Positions 45,133-57,660 of a stretch of 64,000 nt of DNA are shown here, piece after piece (position 1 is the stretch's first letter; every line of letters starts with the position of its first letter). Source of the stretch: Trema orientale. Lineage: Eukaryota; Streptophyta; Magnoliopsida; Rosales; Cannabaceae. The stretch is from NCBI GenBank assembly GCA_002914845.1, contig JXTC01000245.1:1-64000 (forward strand), read 5' to 3'. Under the pieces are notes generated by a model. That model ran no database searches and was not told where the DNA came from. It saw only the letters and a program-made list of their open reading frames with translations. A program made the translations under genes and the position numbers.

Positions 45133-46203
45133 TTCTAATTTGCCTCTACTGAACTCAACTCATTTCATCTCAACTGCTGTTTCGTCCCTATATTGAAATA
45201 CAGGTACCACATGTATTTATGTTTTCCAGTTATGACAAAGGTGCGCGTGGCGGGCAAAAGGAGAAGAGGACGGAGAGAATAAATTAATAAATTAATGGTT
45301 ATGGGGTCCAAAAGCGGGACCCACATTGACATAATAAAAAGAGGGCCCCGCAATTAATAAGCCACCACTGCTATCTTCTTTCCACCAAAAAGCACACCTA
45401 CTACGCCACACATACGCATGGAAGCATTACAGCCAGCGTTACAATTAATATATAAATGTTACTATTAATATTTTATAACAATGTTTTATACACTCGCTGA
45501 GTTACTGACCGAGTCGGACCGAGTTCGTCCGAGTCTGTCAACGCCCGCTAATAACGTTTTACTCTTTTGTCATATTTCCTTTCCTCAATTTCTTCTTCAG
45601 CAGCAGCCATTTCTGTTTCTTCTTTTCCCTTTGGAACTATTTCACACCTTAACCTCTCTCTCTCTCTATATATATATATATCTATACGTCATTCTGGGCC
45701 TGCAATGTAGGTTAATTTTTTTATTACAGTAACTGAATTGGTCAATTTCTCTTCTGGGTTTTTTTTTTTTTTTTTGATCTTTTTAATCTTACATTCCTAA
45801 CTTTATTGGGTTTTGCTTTATTTCTCTTTTTGTAAAGTAGTCTTGCTTTCTTTTTTTATTTTATTTATTTTATGAAATTTTGCAAATTCGTATCAAGTGT
45901 GACAATCGAGGCTGCCTGGTGGTCATTAAATGTGATTGTCACTCCTTTATTTTTTTTGCTTTCTTATAATGTCTTTTTGGTTCCTTCAAAATTAATTTTA
46001 TTTTTGGCATTTTGGGTTACAGAGAGGGAAGTCTCTCTCTCTCTTGGACTCACACACTAACTCTCTTTCTCACTCCAAGTCTCAAATTCACACAAACACA
46101 CACACACTCTCTCTCTGGTTTCTCTCTCTCTATCTCTCTGGTTAAGTGGTTAGGTTTTTGGGTTCTTTGGGTTTGTGGGATTTTTTGTCTGAATTGGTCA
46201 GTT
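45133..46203 (+). promoter_or_regulatory. Promoter and leader region of the S-acyltransferase gene
   Basis: A CT-rich stretch running into (TA)n at about 45657-45681 is a candidate core promoter. 45505-45535 has 'ccgag' repeats. A leader acceptor (GGGTTACAG at about 46021) precedes a CT-rich leader with 'ctctctct' tracts up to the ATG at 46204. Transcription start not determined. Confidence 0.4.
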
Positions 46204-49200
46204 ATGGTGCGCAAGCATGGATGGCAGCTACCTGCTCACACCTTTCAGGTATTCCCCCCTCCTTTCAAATCTTTGTTCTTTCTTTTTTTGGTTTTTTTTT
46301 CTTTTTTTTTTTCTTCTAAGGCTGAAACAAATTAGGGTTTGGTTACAAAACTCTTACTTACGGAACAAGGTTACTTTTCTGAACAATGAAAGTGGAATGT
46401 TTGTATATGGGTTTTTGTTTATTTTGTGTTCAATGCCCTCAATTCGTGTAAGAGGTCCTTCCGGGTCCTTTCTTTTTGTTGGGTATTTTTAGTTCTTTGA
46501 CTTGAGAGTCATATTACTTAACTAATTGCGGTTTAGTTGCCTAAAATGAAGGAAAAAGTAGGAAAGTTTAAGCTCAATTTTATTGTTCTAAATTTTGGGT
46601 TGGATGCCAGTTCACACATGACTCTACCCCTATTGTTACTTCCTGTTGTTCCAACATTTCTGCTTAGTACTCCTAGAGACACTTCATATGTAAGAATACT
46701 TAGTGTTTAATCTACTAAGTATAGAGCCGCTTTGGGGTGTCATGTGGACTAATACAATGGGATTGATTTGTGTTAGAGGAAGTGCTTACTATTGCTGTAG
46801 CTTTTACTTGTTGTTGATGTTATTTAGAATTGTATATGATAGTACACTTCGCATTTGGCAACTAATCTTGGTATCTGTTACGATGGTATGTTGGACTTTT
46901 GTTGTTTGCGATAAATAAAAATATATCTTAATCATGGTTTTCACTTGTGTAGGTTGTTGCAATTACTGTTTTCTGCTTGTTAGTGGTTGCATTCTATGCT
47001 TTTTTCGCCCCTTTCCTTGGAGGTCGCATCTGGGAGTATGTTTTGATCGGGATATACTCTCCAGTGGTAAGTGAGTTTGTCTAATTTTTTTCTTAAACTA
47101 TATCTTTTCCCTGTACAAAAAGGTTTTATAAGGTCGAGTTTTATTAATATTTTCAAACTATAGCTGGAAAATAGTTCTGGAGAACTTCCATCAGCTTCTC
47201 TTTTAAGAAAATTATATCTATCCCCGTAAATAATTCAATTTGCTGTATCACCTAAATCTCTGATTCCCTTAAGCTCATGTTATTAGACCCAGAGGATAAG
47301 ATATTGTTTACATGTTTGATCTTTTATTTATCTATATTTATTTTCATGACATTGGCATTGCAGGCACTCCTTGTTTTCATTCTTTATGTTCGATGTACGG
47401 CAATAAACCCTGCAGACCCTAGCATTATGTCTAATTTTGACAGTAGAATGAAAAATAAGCTCAACCCTGATCATGGGCTATCAGCAAAAGACCTGCCTAC
47501 AAAATTTGATGGAATTGCCACTGGGGAACATTCTTCCCCATCGTCAGTTTCTCGAAGTTCTATAGCAGGAGATAATTCCAGTAAGAAAGGCTCAGTTGGA
47601 GAGCTTGGGAGTGCAGATGTTCCAGTGGAAACCACACACAGAAAATCCCATTGTATCATTGGAGGAATCTTCTGTGCAGTGTTTGCTCATGAAGATTGCC
47701 GGAAACAGTACGTGGCTACTGAGCAGCAGGGAGGTGAAGAAGCTTTGTTCTGCACACTCTGCAATGCTCAGGTACTATGTTTTGACCAGTATGTTGGATA
47801 AATAATCAAGTCACATATTCTTCAATCATTGTGGATTTTCATATATTAATCTAGTTATCAAGCTGTATAGAGTACTCAAATAGTGTGGCACCTTTTAGAG
47901 CTGCTTGAAGCTATATCCTTGTTATGCTTCCTCTATGAGAAGTTTCTTCGTTCGCTTTTATCAAAATCTAAGCAGATTTTTTAACAGAACTTGTTTCAGT
48001 ATGAATCTCTTGTTCCTTGTGCTCCTTGCTCCATCCACAAGATTGCCAATATACATTCCTCTTCTCGGAAGGTTCAATGTTTCTGCCAAATCTGCTTGGT
48101 TAGGGCATGAGTCTTCTTCTTTTATTGACATTTGCATTTAGCTTGTTCGTAGAATCTAAAGTTTTGGTCCTGTAGTCTTACGCTTTTAGCAGGTCATAAT
48201 GTTAAGCTAGTTCTAACCACTCGTTATCCAATAATCTATAGAATATATTTTAGGTTGTTGTAGCATGCTGAAAACTACTTTCTGCTCTCCTATATTTTGG
48301 CTGTGACATTGTTGAGATGATCAGTTGCAGTAACTGTGTTTACCAAAAATTGCAAATGTTAGTTAAGAGTTATGGTTTCATGTTTGCTTTCATTTTGTAT
48401 GCATTAATACTTCTCATGTTGCAGGTCTGCAAATTCAGCAAACACTGTAGAAGCTGTGATAAATGTGTGGATGGTTTTGATCACCATTGCCGGGTATATA
48501 TTTCAAGCACATTTCTCAAAGTCTTTCATTTTTAATATTTTCCTTTCAGGAAGTAGCTTTCTTAATATGTTACATGGCTGCAGTGGCTTAACAACTGTGT
48601 GGGGCGTAAGAATTATGTGACTTTCATCTGTCTCATGGCCATTAGTCTTGTTTGGGTATGTTCTGCATTTTTTGTAATTTCCTATACATTTAAATCTTTT
48701 AATAAGTAATGCTGTTCTTGGCTATGCCTATCAATTCAGCTTGTCATTGAAGCTGGAGTTGGAATTGCTGTCCTAGTGCTTTGCTTCGTTAATAAGAAAA
48801 GTATGGAGGCTGAAATTATTGATAGGCTGGGAAATGGCTTCACTCGTCCCCCATTTGCAACAGTTGTGGTACATATTGCATTTAACATGCTTTAATACTG
48901 AAGATGACACATCCTTTTTTCCAATATTAATTTCACAAGAATGTTCTCTAAAGCTGTGCCTGATTTTCTGTAGGCTGTATGTACTGCAGTTTCCATGCTT
49001 GCATGCATACCTTTGGGAGAACTTTTCTTCTTCCACATGATACTGATACGCAAGGTCAGTGGCTGAGAAAGTCAGGGTATTAATTTCAATTTCCATGTAC
49101 ATATGGTTAGTCACAAGGGATATTGGATGGAATGAGCTTATGGTTTAGAACTGTACAATGATATGGGATTGGAATGAGCCTATAGTTTAGAACTGGATGA

Positions 49201-51541
49201 TGAGATTGGATTGGAATTAGCTTATACATGACTGCTTTTGACTCATTAATTAGAAAAGAATGGAGCTTGTGAGTTCATTCGTTTTTAATTTTAATGTTGA
49301 ACTAGGGTATTACAACCTATGAATATGTTGTGGCAATGAGAGCCATGAGCGAGGCACCTGCTGGAGCATCTATAGACGAGGAACTACCAAATATTCTGTA
49401 CTCTCCTACAGGATCTGCCACGACAGGCTTGAGTGGTGGAAGTTCTCTGAGTCTGCACTACAAGGGGGCTTGGTGTACTCCTCCTAGGGTATTTGTTGAT
49501 TATCAGGTAATCTTAGCATGTATATGTGCAACTGCATTTGTTTGTTTATTCTTTTCAGAAAAAATGCCTGAACCAATCATATTTTGGCTTCATATTAATT
49601 AAAGTTTTGAATTGGAATACACTATATATCGGGAGTAGATAGCTGACGAGGTGGGAGATTACACAGAATATTTGGCCCTACCTATTCTATCTCATATTAA
49701 TTTGGCATCTGTTTGATAATACATCTGTGCTCTTGTTCAAACTACTTTCTGGAAAACCTATTTTTTAAAGGTAAGTTTTGTAAGTTCCAGTATAAGTTTT
49801 TAGTTAGTCTTAGAATCCCCTGGATTGTAATAAGATCAAAGCCATGTAGATAGGTTTCTCCCGCCGTTAATCCAGAAAAAGTTCTGTAGTGTTTCTAATC
49901 AAATTGCTTCAAAAACCTTCTGCACAAAATCTTCTCATTCATATTTGGTAAGTTTCCAAGAAAAATTTTGTTGCTAAAAAAAAGAAGAAAAGAAAAGCAA
50001 TTGCATTGTGATGTGATGGTTTTAATATTTATAATGGGCAATGTCATCTGCTAACTTAAATGAGTATCATAAACTGAAACTGGAGTTATTCTGTTTACCT
50101 AAAACATAATTGGGCTTTATATCGTTACCATATATATAAAAATATATGTTTTATTTTATACTTTTATTTCTGAAGAATAGTAGTAATTTTTCAGTCATGT
50201 ATGACGAACATTTGCCAATTATTTACTTTAGCTGGTCCAGCCCTGTAAGTTCCTAATACTATTTATACCCTGGTCATAGCTGTGAAAATGGGTACAAAGG
50301 TGGCCTACTATTGGACGATATCTGCATTTGTTGTCTTTAGTTTGATTTGATTTTTCTGTTTTACTTGAAATGGAAGAAATTTTATCTGTGCCAAGAAGTA
50401 AAGTTTCAAAGCCAAATTGACTGGCAACTTCTTTAATATATTGTTGCATTAGGATGAAGTCGTGCCCCAGTTGGAGCCAGGAATGGTACCATCAACGGTC
50501 GATCCTGATGCAACTGGAACTGCAGAAAGGGGGCAGAAGGTTCCGAAAAAGCCTGTTCGTCTCAGTGCTTGGGACCTTGCAAAATTAGATAGAAATGAGG
50601 CGAAGAGAGCAGCAGCAAAAGCCAGGGCATCATCCTCTGTTCTACGACCAATTGATAGTCGTCGGCTACCTGATGCCGAATACAGCTCCAGCGGCAACAT
50701 GAGTGTTAGGAGTAGTGTAAGCACTGATACTGGGGCTAATAAAGAGACGAAAAGTGACCTCAGGTTATCTCCATTGAGGAATTCTTTTGCTCCTAGTCAA
50801 GGCAGCCGGGATGAGTATGAAACTGGTACTCAAAGCATGAGTAGCTTCAGCAGTCCAAGCCATGTTCATGAAGCGGTCACACTTAGCCCTCTGCCACAGC
50901 ATCCTGGTTTAGGTCATTCTGGTGCAGCTCTGTCAGTTCCCAGCTTGATTCCTGATCGTCCATCAGCGTCAAAGGCAATTTTCCCAAATGTTAAAGTGCC
51001 AACGTCTCAACCTGTTGGGTTTGATGAGAAGATAATGCAGAAGGGTAGTAGTAGTGATCCATTATTGCTTTCAGGACCAGCCACTTCTCTTCTCAGGGAT
51101 GTCAGAAGGACATCTGTTGTTTGGGACCAAGAAGCTGGGAGATATGTCTCAGTTCCTGTATCAGCTTCAGAAGCTCGGACCAGACTGCCCCTACAAATAG
51201 GAGTCCCCAATTCTAATGCAGAAGCAAGCAGTTATAGCAGAAAGCCAGTTGTTCCGCCTCAAGAGTCTTCATCTTCTGCAGTGAGGCCTCCGTTACAACA
51301 AGCAGAGAAACTGATGTACACGGGAGACTCCATATTCTTTGGGGGTCCACTCTTGAGTGTCCCATTCAGGGATGGTCTGAAAAATGAGAAGGGTTCAGGC
51401 TCAAGAGAGGGACAAGAAAGGGTGACAATGAACTTTTTCCGAGAGTCTAGATTCAAACGTGATTCCACCTCAAACCAGCTCCCAGTGTTTGTCCCGGGGG
51501 TTTTTGACCATAACTCCTTATCTGGGTCTGGGTTAAAATAG
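46204..51541 (+). CDS. DHHC-type protein S-acyltransferase, 735 aa
   Basis: Nine coding exons, all phase 0: 46204-46248, 46953-47066, 47364-47771, 48425-48493, 48584-48655, 48740-48868, 48974-49054, 49306-49506, 50453-51541. The N-terminus [12 protein letters not shown] and two membrane segments (about 16-38 and 45-65) precede a long cytosolic loop, the Cys-rich DHHC domain ([17 protein letters not shown] at 208-211, catalytic Cys211; NNCVGRKNY), two more membrane segments (about 228-255 and 280-303) and the TTxE motif (TTYE, 309-312). A Ser-rich tail of about 360 residues carries the conserved [16 protein letters not shown] block. The enzyme attaches palmitate to Cys of membrane-associated proteins at endomembranes or plasma membrane. 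Closest by memory to Arabidopsis PAT19/PAT20; the ortholog is not settled. Exons look intact. Confidence 0.95.
49128..49228 (+). repeat. 42-bp tandem repeat (about 2.5 copies) in an S-acyltransferase intron
   Basis: TTGGAATGAGC-type words recur at about 49128, 49170 and 49211 with 'tttagaactg' between them, within the intron before exon 8. Confidence 0.75.
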
Positions 51542-54500
51542 CTTTTAAGCTTATGATTTGAGATGCTAACTGAAGTGCCCTCAATTTTTCCTTCTCTGCA
51601 AGGTTGATCAGGGAAGAGGGCTTTGGAAGTTGAAGAAACCTGATCAGAGCTGCCCTCCATCGCTTGCCATCTGAAAGTGTTGCAAACAACAACAGCCTCA
51701 CGCTGTTCCAGCATTCTGTTGAATGAATCTCTTGAGTTGACAACACCGGCTTTTGGTGAACTCTGTGAATTGAGGTAATATTGTTTTGTTGTGTTTATAT
51801 AATTGCAAATGTAGCCACTGAAGATCTCTGTATAACAAAGATTCTTGCCTTTTTTTTTTTTTTGGATGCTCCACTTTTTTTTCTAGGTCAGTCATGTAGA
51901 TATGATTCTTTCTAATTTCATTCTAGTTCTCTCTCCCTCACAGAATTTTGACCAACCCAAGTCCAACATTTTTAAAATCATAGTGTGAAATTTTATAGCG
52001 CCTCCTTGAGTGGCTATACTCCCAAATGCTTTTCGATATCGTAAATTGCCTAATATGGGTTCAGTTAGCATGTAGTTTATGTTCATTTCTGGTGTAAAGT
52101 ATTACAGTTCTGTACTTGTTCTTGTATCTTGATAATCGTAAAGATGGTCAGCACCACCAAGTTCAAATGCAAACAGAAGTGTACGGTCAGAAACATGCTA
52201 ATGAGGGAGAAGTGATGAGTCTGTCGGTATGCAATAATTCAAGGGTTGATATTCCATTCAATTCTGACACTCTCATCATAAACGGTGCCAGCCACTCCCA
52301 TGACCTAAATTTCTTTCATTAATAAGACACTGTACACAACAATGAGAGAGAACCTCCCTCCCTCCTTTGTAAATCCTCGAGTAAAAGCAGGATTTGATTC
52401 CCTGACTCTCGATTCAGCACCGAAAGATTTCATCAAACTCAATTAGCTGCACCTTCTACCACAATGACTTCATTGGTTCTTTCTCAACTTACCTGAACTC
52501 GTCTCTTCGTTCGCTCTTTTTTCGGAACTCGTATGAAACACTTGCGGTATTACAGTATAAACATGTCTGATCATATCATAATCATATCAGAGTAACGTAA
52601 AGGTAATACATCCTTAATGAAATCTTTTGCATTCGAATACTCAGACACAGAATTCATACTCCTTTGTTTTTTGTTTTTCGGTTAAAGGTTCTTTTAGGAG
52701 ACAGTGTGCTCGAGTAGTGGGGACGAATATAGGAGTTGGTGAGTCTGTTTTTGTGAAAGTTGGAAGCATCGTTCATCTACTGCCTTTGTCATAGTTTGTC
52801 CGGAAAAAGGCCATACGGCCAGTGCAGTCCAGCACAACAAAGTATCTTCTATCTAAAATCTAGGACGTCTAAATAACCTTAATGGAATTCCTACTTTTGT
52901 TGAAATGGAATAATGGATTAAAGCTAAAAACAATTCGATTGCTTCGACCCAAAAAGAAAATACAACATACCATTACCATTTCTTTTCAAGCCTACTAGTT
53001 AGTGTTCTTTTGTACTATTGGGTTGAATCAAATGATGCTGCATGAGGAAATCGAACACCTGTGATTAGCAGAAAGATAAAAAACGCTAAGCTGTAACTAG
53101 TTTATAGTTTTTTCAATAAGGTCAAGGGGTGAGAGAACAAAGAGGTGTTCAGAAAACCGGCACACCGTGAAAATTGGTTAACTCTAAGTGAATTTGTGAT
53201 GTTGTTTCACTTGTGTAGTTTGATATGATTTATAAAATTTTCAAACCGCAAAGTGCAGTTCGGCACATAGTTTAGGAAATTTTATTGATGGAGTGATTTA
53301 TGCAGTATTTAAAACCGTTGGATTGTGCTAAACTAGTATAGCTTTATCTATTGTTGTATACCTTGTAATGTTCTATGTAATGCACCTAATAAATCAATTA
53401 TGGTTAACTGCGCACTTTTTCTATAGAATTTTTCTTCTCTCTTTAACTCCTAACTATCTAGCTAGATTTTCATAACCCAAAGAGGAGGATCTTTGTTTAT
53501 ATTTTTCTGTTTCTGTTTTCTTTTTCAATTTCAATAAGCATACGCTATGTACGTAGGCACATGTTGCCATATATTTAGAATTAGATCTATATATATTTTG
53601 TCCCACATAATTATAGATCTACATGAGTTTGTTAGTTTTTATTATAGGGTTAATTATATTTTTATACATATATTTATAAATTGTGTTTAGATTTTATTAT
53701 CAATATTGACTTCTAAATTTAAAGCTTCTAACAAATTTATATATTTTTTGGGTCAAACATTAATTTTGACCATTGCGTTTACTAATACACTTTTTAAAGC
53801 TTAAAATATATATTTTAATGCAAATACAAAATATAAACTGAACAAAAGGTCAAAATATAATATACAAAACTGTAATTATCCCTTCATTATATTCATATAG
53901 TTTTGTATGATTTTTTCAGATATGGGGTCCATATCCTTAATATTTAATCTTATCGAAGGTCGATTTCCATCGGAACATTTAATCTTATTGAATATAGATT
54001 TCTTTGAGATATATGCCATGGTATCAATTGGAATAGACAAATTTGGTAGCAGATGGTGATTTAATAAAATCGTTAGAGATCTGGTTGTACCTCTTGGATT
54101 TTGTGTTTTCTTTCTTACCGTTAATAGAACACAAGGATTTCATTGGTTGTTTGTTTACTCTTATGTGTGTAAGTCAATATGTGCATTGAATGAGTTATTA
54201 TTGTAAGTAATACTTTATTACAAGGTGTAAAATAAAGAAGAAAAAAAACCGCTACATTCCTTTTAGCACAGAAAAAAAACCTACCCTCCACTCAACCAAA
54301 AAAAAAAAAAGAAGAAAAAACTAGCCACGTCTTTTCATTAATAATATCAAATAAAATCCTATATTTGTACTATTATATCAAATCTTACCGAATATACATA
54401 TACAATCAAAATTGGAGTTTAAAATTGTCATAAAAAATTTTATATTCTTTAAATTATTGATTGACTTTCATAAAAATAGTCGATAAAGCAACGATCTATA

Positions 54501-55682
54501 TCAAAAAATGATCTATAATCTTTTAGGAATCCAACTGGCGCAACCTTCAAACTCAATTTTTTTTTATAATTCTATTATTTGACTTCAAGAATTAAAAATA
54601 TTCACTTTTAATAATTTTAACTCTAATTTTGATTATAAACGTGGATCTGATGAGATTTAATAGAAAAACACAAAAAGAAAGTATTATTTGATATTAGTGA
54701 AAATATTTTTTTGATTAAAAAACTAAAAGTCATGGTTTTTCTAATTATGTTTATTATTATGAATGATTTTCCTTTTTTTAATTAAGAAAAATTCAAGGAA
54801 ATGCTATGGATGTTGACATTTGTTGTTGTCTTACTGAGGTTCAATGCATGTTATTAGTGATCCAGCTCACCTTATTGTATATAAGTCACGTGCTCTGACG
54901 ATTAATATTTAAATTCCATTTTTAATTCTTTCGATGATTTTTTCCACCCCTCTTTTGACAAATATTCTTTCTTTAAATTATTTGATACTTGATTGCTTTG
55001 TCTAGATGTCGTCCATACTAATTGAAGTTATAATAGAAACAACATTGTCTGCAAATAATTTTGAGGTTTCTCCTCTTAATGTTAGTAGGAAATATATTTT
55101 AAAAAAAAGAAGGAAAAAAGAAACTTTTCTCTGTTTTCTAATCAAATAGTCCGAAGGTGATCAGAAATTTTAGATGAATTCCTTAAAAATAAATAAATAA
55201 ATAAAAGAAAGGGGATTAATAACATATTTTATGAAAATTCACAAATTTTAACCTATTACAGGTTTGGTATAAGTATAACTAATAATTTAAAGGCTAGGTT
55301 TTTTTTTTTTTTTTTTTCGGAAAGAATTAAATTTTGTGCATGTGCAACGTGCCTTTATGTATCAAACTCCAAAGCAACAGCTAGACTGTCATTTCGTTTT
55401 ATTTATTTGATTATTTTTAGAAAGCATTATTTATTCCAAATCGCTCACGCACCACATTCATCGATTTGTTAAGATGATATCGCAAATGTTATTGCTAATA
55501 TTATAACACAAATAATATAAAGATAGTAATTTTGACACTAATTTTAAATTTTTACTCCAATGTACAATGATATTTTTAATTTTTCCTTATTATCAGGACA
55601 AAGACAACAAGATTTCAGAGAGAGAGATGGGAAACGGGTGTAATGTGGCATTTTTGAGCACACGTAGACTGTAGTAGTTGGA
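51542..55682. other. 3' UTR of the S-acyltransferase gene, then intergenic
   Basis: The first several hundred bases are probably 3' UTR. 53430-54250 has a CT-rich start, an AGATCTATAT region resembling 17785 and 41790, and an A-rich end near 54240, possibly a diverged relative of the 41565-42188 element. The frame at 52116-52322 was not called. The rest is AT-rich with poly-T at about 55300-55317 and shows no gene. Confidence 0.45.
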
Positions 55683-55689
55683 AAATTAT

Positions 55690-55893
55690 TATTATAATTG
55701 GAATGTGAGACATTTGAGTAGAAAAAATAGTGAAATGGGTTGTAATTAGAATGGGAGCATTGGAATGGACTATTCAAAAACTCCTCCCCTTCTCTATTCT
55801 CATTTAAGACACAAAAAAACCATTTCAATGGTTAATTTTTCTAATGGACCATTTGAATAGAAAAATTGAATTGTTGAAATAAACACACATTCT
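55690..55893. mobile_element. Truncated Tourist-like MITE of the self-nesting family
   Basis: Matches the interior of the copies at 477-835 and 40567-41309 ('ataattggaatg.gagacatttga', 'gcattggaatgga', 'gttgaaa.aaacacacattc') but lacks both termini. Confidence 0.75.
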
Positions 55894-56260
55894 TATTTAT
55901 ATATAAAATAATACAAAAATGTATATCACACATAAATAAATATGTCTATACAACAATTAAGTTATACAATTGAAGTATTACTAATTTTAGTATTTTTATA
56001 TATACAGATATATATATATTTTTTAAATTCTTCTTTCTTTTAATTTTTTTAAATTCTTCAAATCACATATATTTTTTATTTTTTTTAAATTTATATTGGG
56101 TACCTCTCATACTTGTGCAGGGAACACACGAACTATCCTGCCTCCTTAAACGGGGTAATGAGATAGGTATGAGTTTGTTTTTTCTCCCACGGATATAAGG
56201 GTAGGATAGTCATACCTATCCCATTGCTATCCCTATGTATTAGTGACATATGCTCTTTAT

Positions 56261-56975
56261 TAGGAGTGTTCATGGCCAGTTTGGACGGTCTAAATCGTTA
56301 ATCCAGAAACCAATCCGAATGTGCGGTTTAACCGGTTTACCAATCCGTGCGGTTTGAGTTTGTCGATTCAAACCGGCCAAATCGCACTTATATTTTTGCG
56401 GCCGGTTTGGGCGGTTTCCGCGGTTTGAAAACTTACAAAATTTGAATTAACACAATATCAACTAAGCTCATATTATAATCATATTTCATCTAAAATATAA
56501 AGTCCAAATATAAAACGATAACATAGTTAAAAGCTATAACCAAATCGAAAGTCATAGTAAACTTAAATTTTAGTTACAACTTACAACTTAATCAAAATTG
56601 AATAGTAAAGTTAAAGTCTTTAATCCTAAACATATCATAACAACAAGACTTAAAGTCTAAAATATCATAAGAGTCTTAAGTAACATAGTCCTAAATAACC
56701 TAAGAGTAATCATTACTCAATTAGAATGAATAAGCTTAAATTTTTAACTATTAATATACATTTTTTTATAAAAAAAATACATATACAAACTTATTGGCCA
56801 GTTCGGTTTGAATTCGACCAAATTTTTTTAAAACTGAAAACCAAACCGGCCAAGTCGGTTTTCATACTTTCTAATCCGTAACCGACCATTTAAGAAAAAA
56901 AAAACCGCACGGATTGGACGGTTTGGATTGGATTGGGCGGTTTCCACGGTTTGGCGGTTTTTTTGAACACCCCTA
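56261..56975. mobile_element. Non-autonomous hAT-type element, 715 bp, with perfect 8-bp target duplication
   Basis: CTCTTTAT flanks both sides (56253-56260 and 56976-56983). The ends read TAGGAGTGTTCA and, inward from the right, TAGGGGTGTTCA (one mismatch in 12). Both subterminal zones are dense in CGGTTTGG/GGCGGTTT/CCGGTTT words (56280-56430 and 56800-56965); the middle is AT-rich and non-coding. Confidence 0.85.
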
Positions 56976-57104
56976 CTCTTTATGTTTGTTTTTAATAGTA
57001 AAATAACAGTAGAGGTGAAAAGGATATTTTGATAGATCAAATGCTAAAATATGGACATTTTAAAGTTTGTGAGCTAAAATAGGACTTTATAATATTTTTT
57101 TAGA

Positions 57105-57385
57105 GGGAAATTAGAGTGGGTATCCTTTTTTTACACTTTATTTTTTTTTATAAATATCTATTTTTCTCTTTTCATAACTAAATGTTTGAGTATATGTACA
57201 TTTATACTTCGTATATCCACTTATAATCATCTTTAATTTATTTACTAAGTATATGAGTCTTTATGCTGTGCATTATCATATTTTACACATTGTATATCTA
57301 GTAATATATCAAATATTTTGCTACAGTAAATGAAAAATGAATATTTACTTAAAATGTCCCTAAAACTCGGTCATTTTGTAATAGA
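57105..57385. repeat. Copy C of the dispersed ~290-bp repeat
   Basis: Begins near TTAGAGTGGGTATCC, has 'ttttacacattgtatat' and ends AAACTCGGTCATTTTG, parallel to copies A and B. It abuts the next MITE. Confidence 0.6.
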
Positions 57386-57387
57386 AG

Positions 57388-57660
57388 AAAATGACATGGA
57401 TAGGACTACTTGGACTAAAATAAATTTTTTGTGCATTTTTCTAAAAATCATATTTTTAGGAGTGCCAGGGACTTATTGATCATAAGTTCGGAGCGTCTTG
57501 ACCATAAAGAAACTATTATTTAGGACATTTTTCATGGTCAAGAACTTTTTGACCATAGATCAAGACATCCTTAACACTCATAAAATTATTATTTTGAAAA
57601 AAAAAAAGCACAAAAAAATCATTTTGGCCTAAGTCAGTCCTATCCATGTCCTTTTCACCC
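57388..57660. mobile_element. MITE-like inverted repeat, about 270 bp
   Basis: The left arm GAAAATGACATGGATAGGAC matches the inward-read right arm GAAAAGGACATGGATAGGAC (one mismatch in 20). Inner arms also pair ('ttttttgtgc', 'ggtcaagaac', 'cttgaccat'). No target duplication was recognised. Confidence 0.7.

Noticed and set aside
45481-46335. Several hydrophobic open frames upstream of the S-acyltransferase start
   Set aside because: They translate the CT-rich leader and first intron; the real start is the ATG at 46204 encoding [12 protein letters not shown].
52116-52322. 68-codon open frame downstream of the S-acyltransferase gene
   Set aside because: Lies in probable 3' UTR or flank; no domain or splice support.
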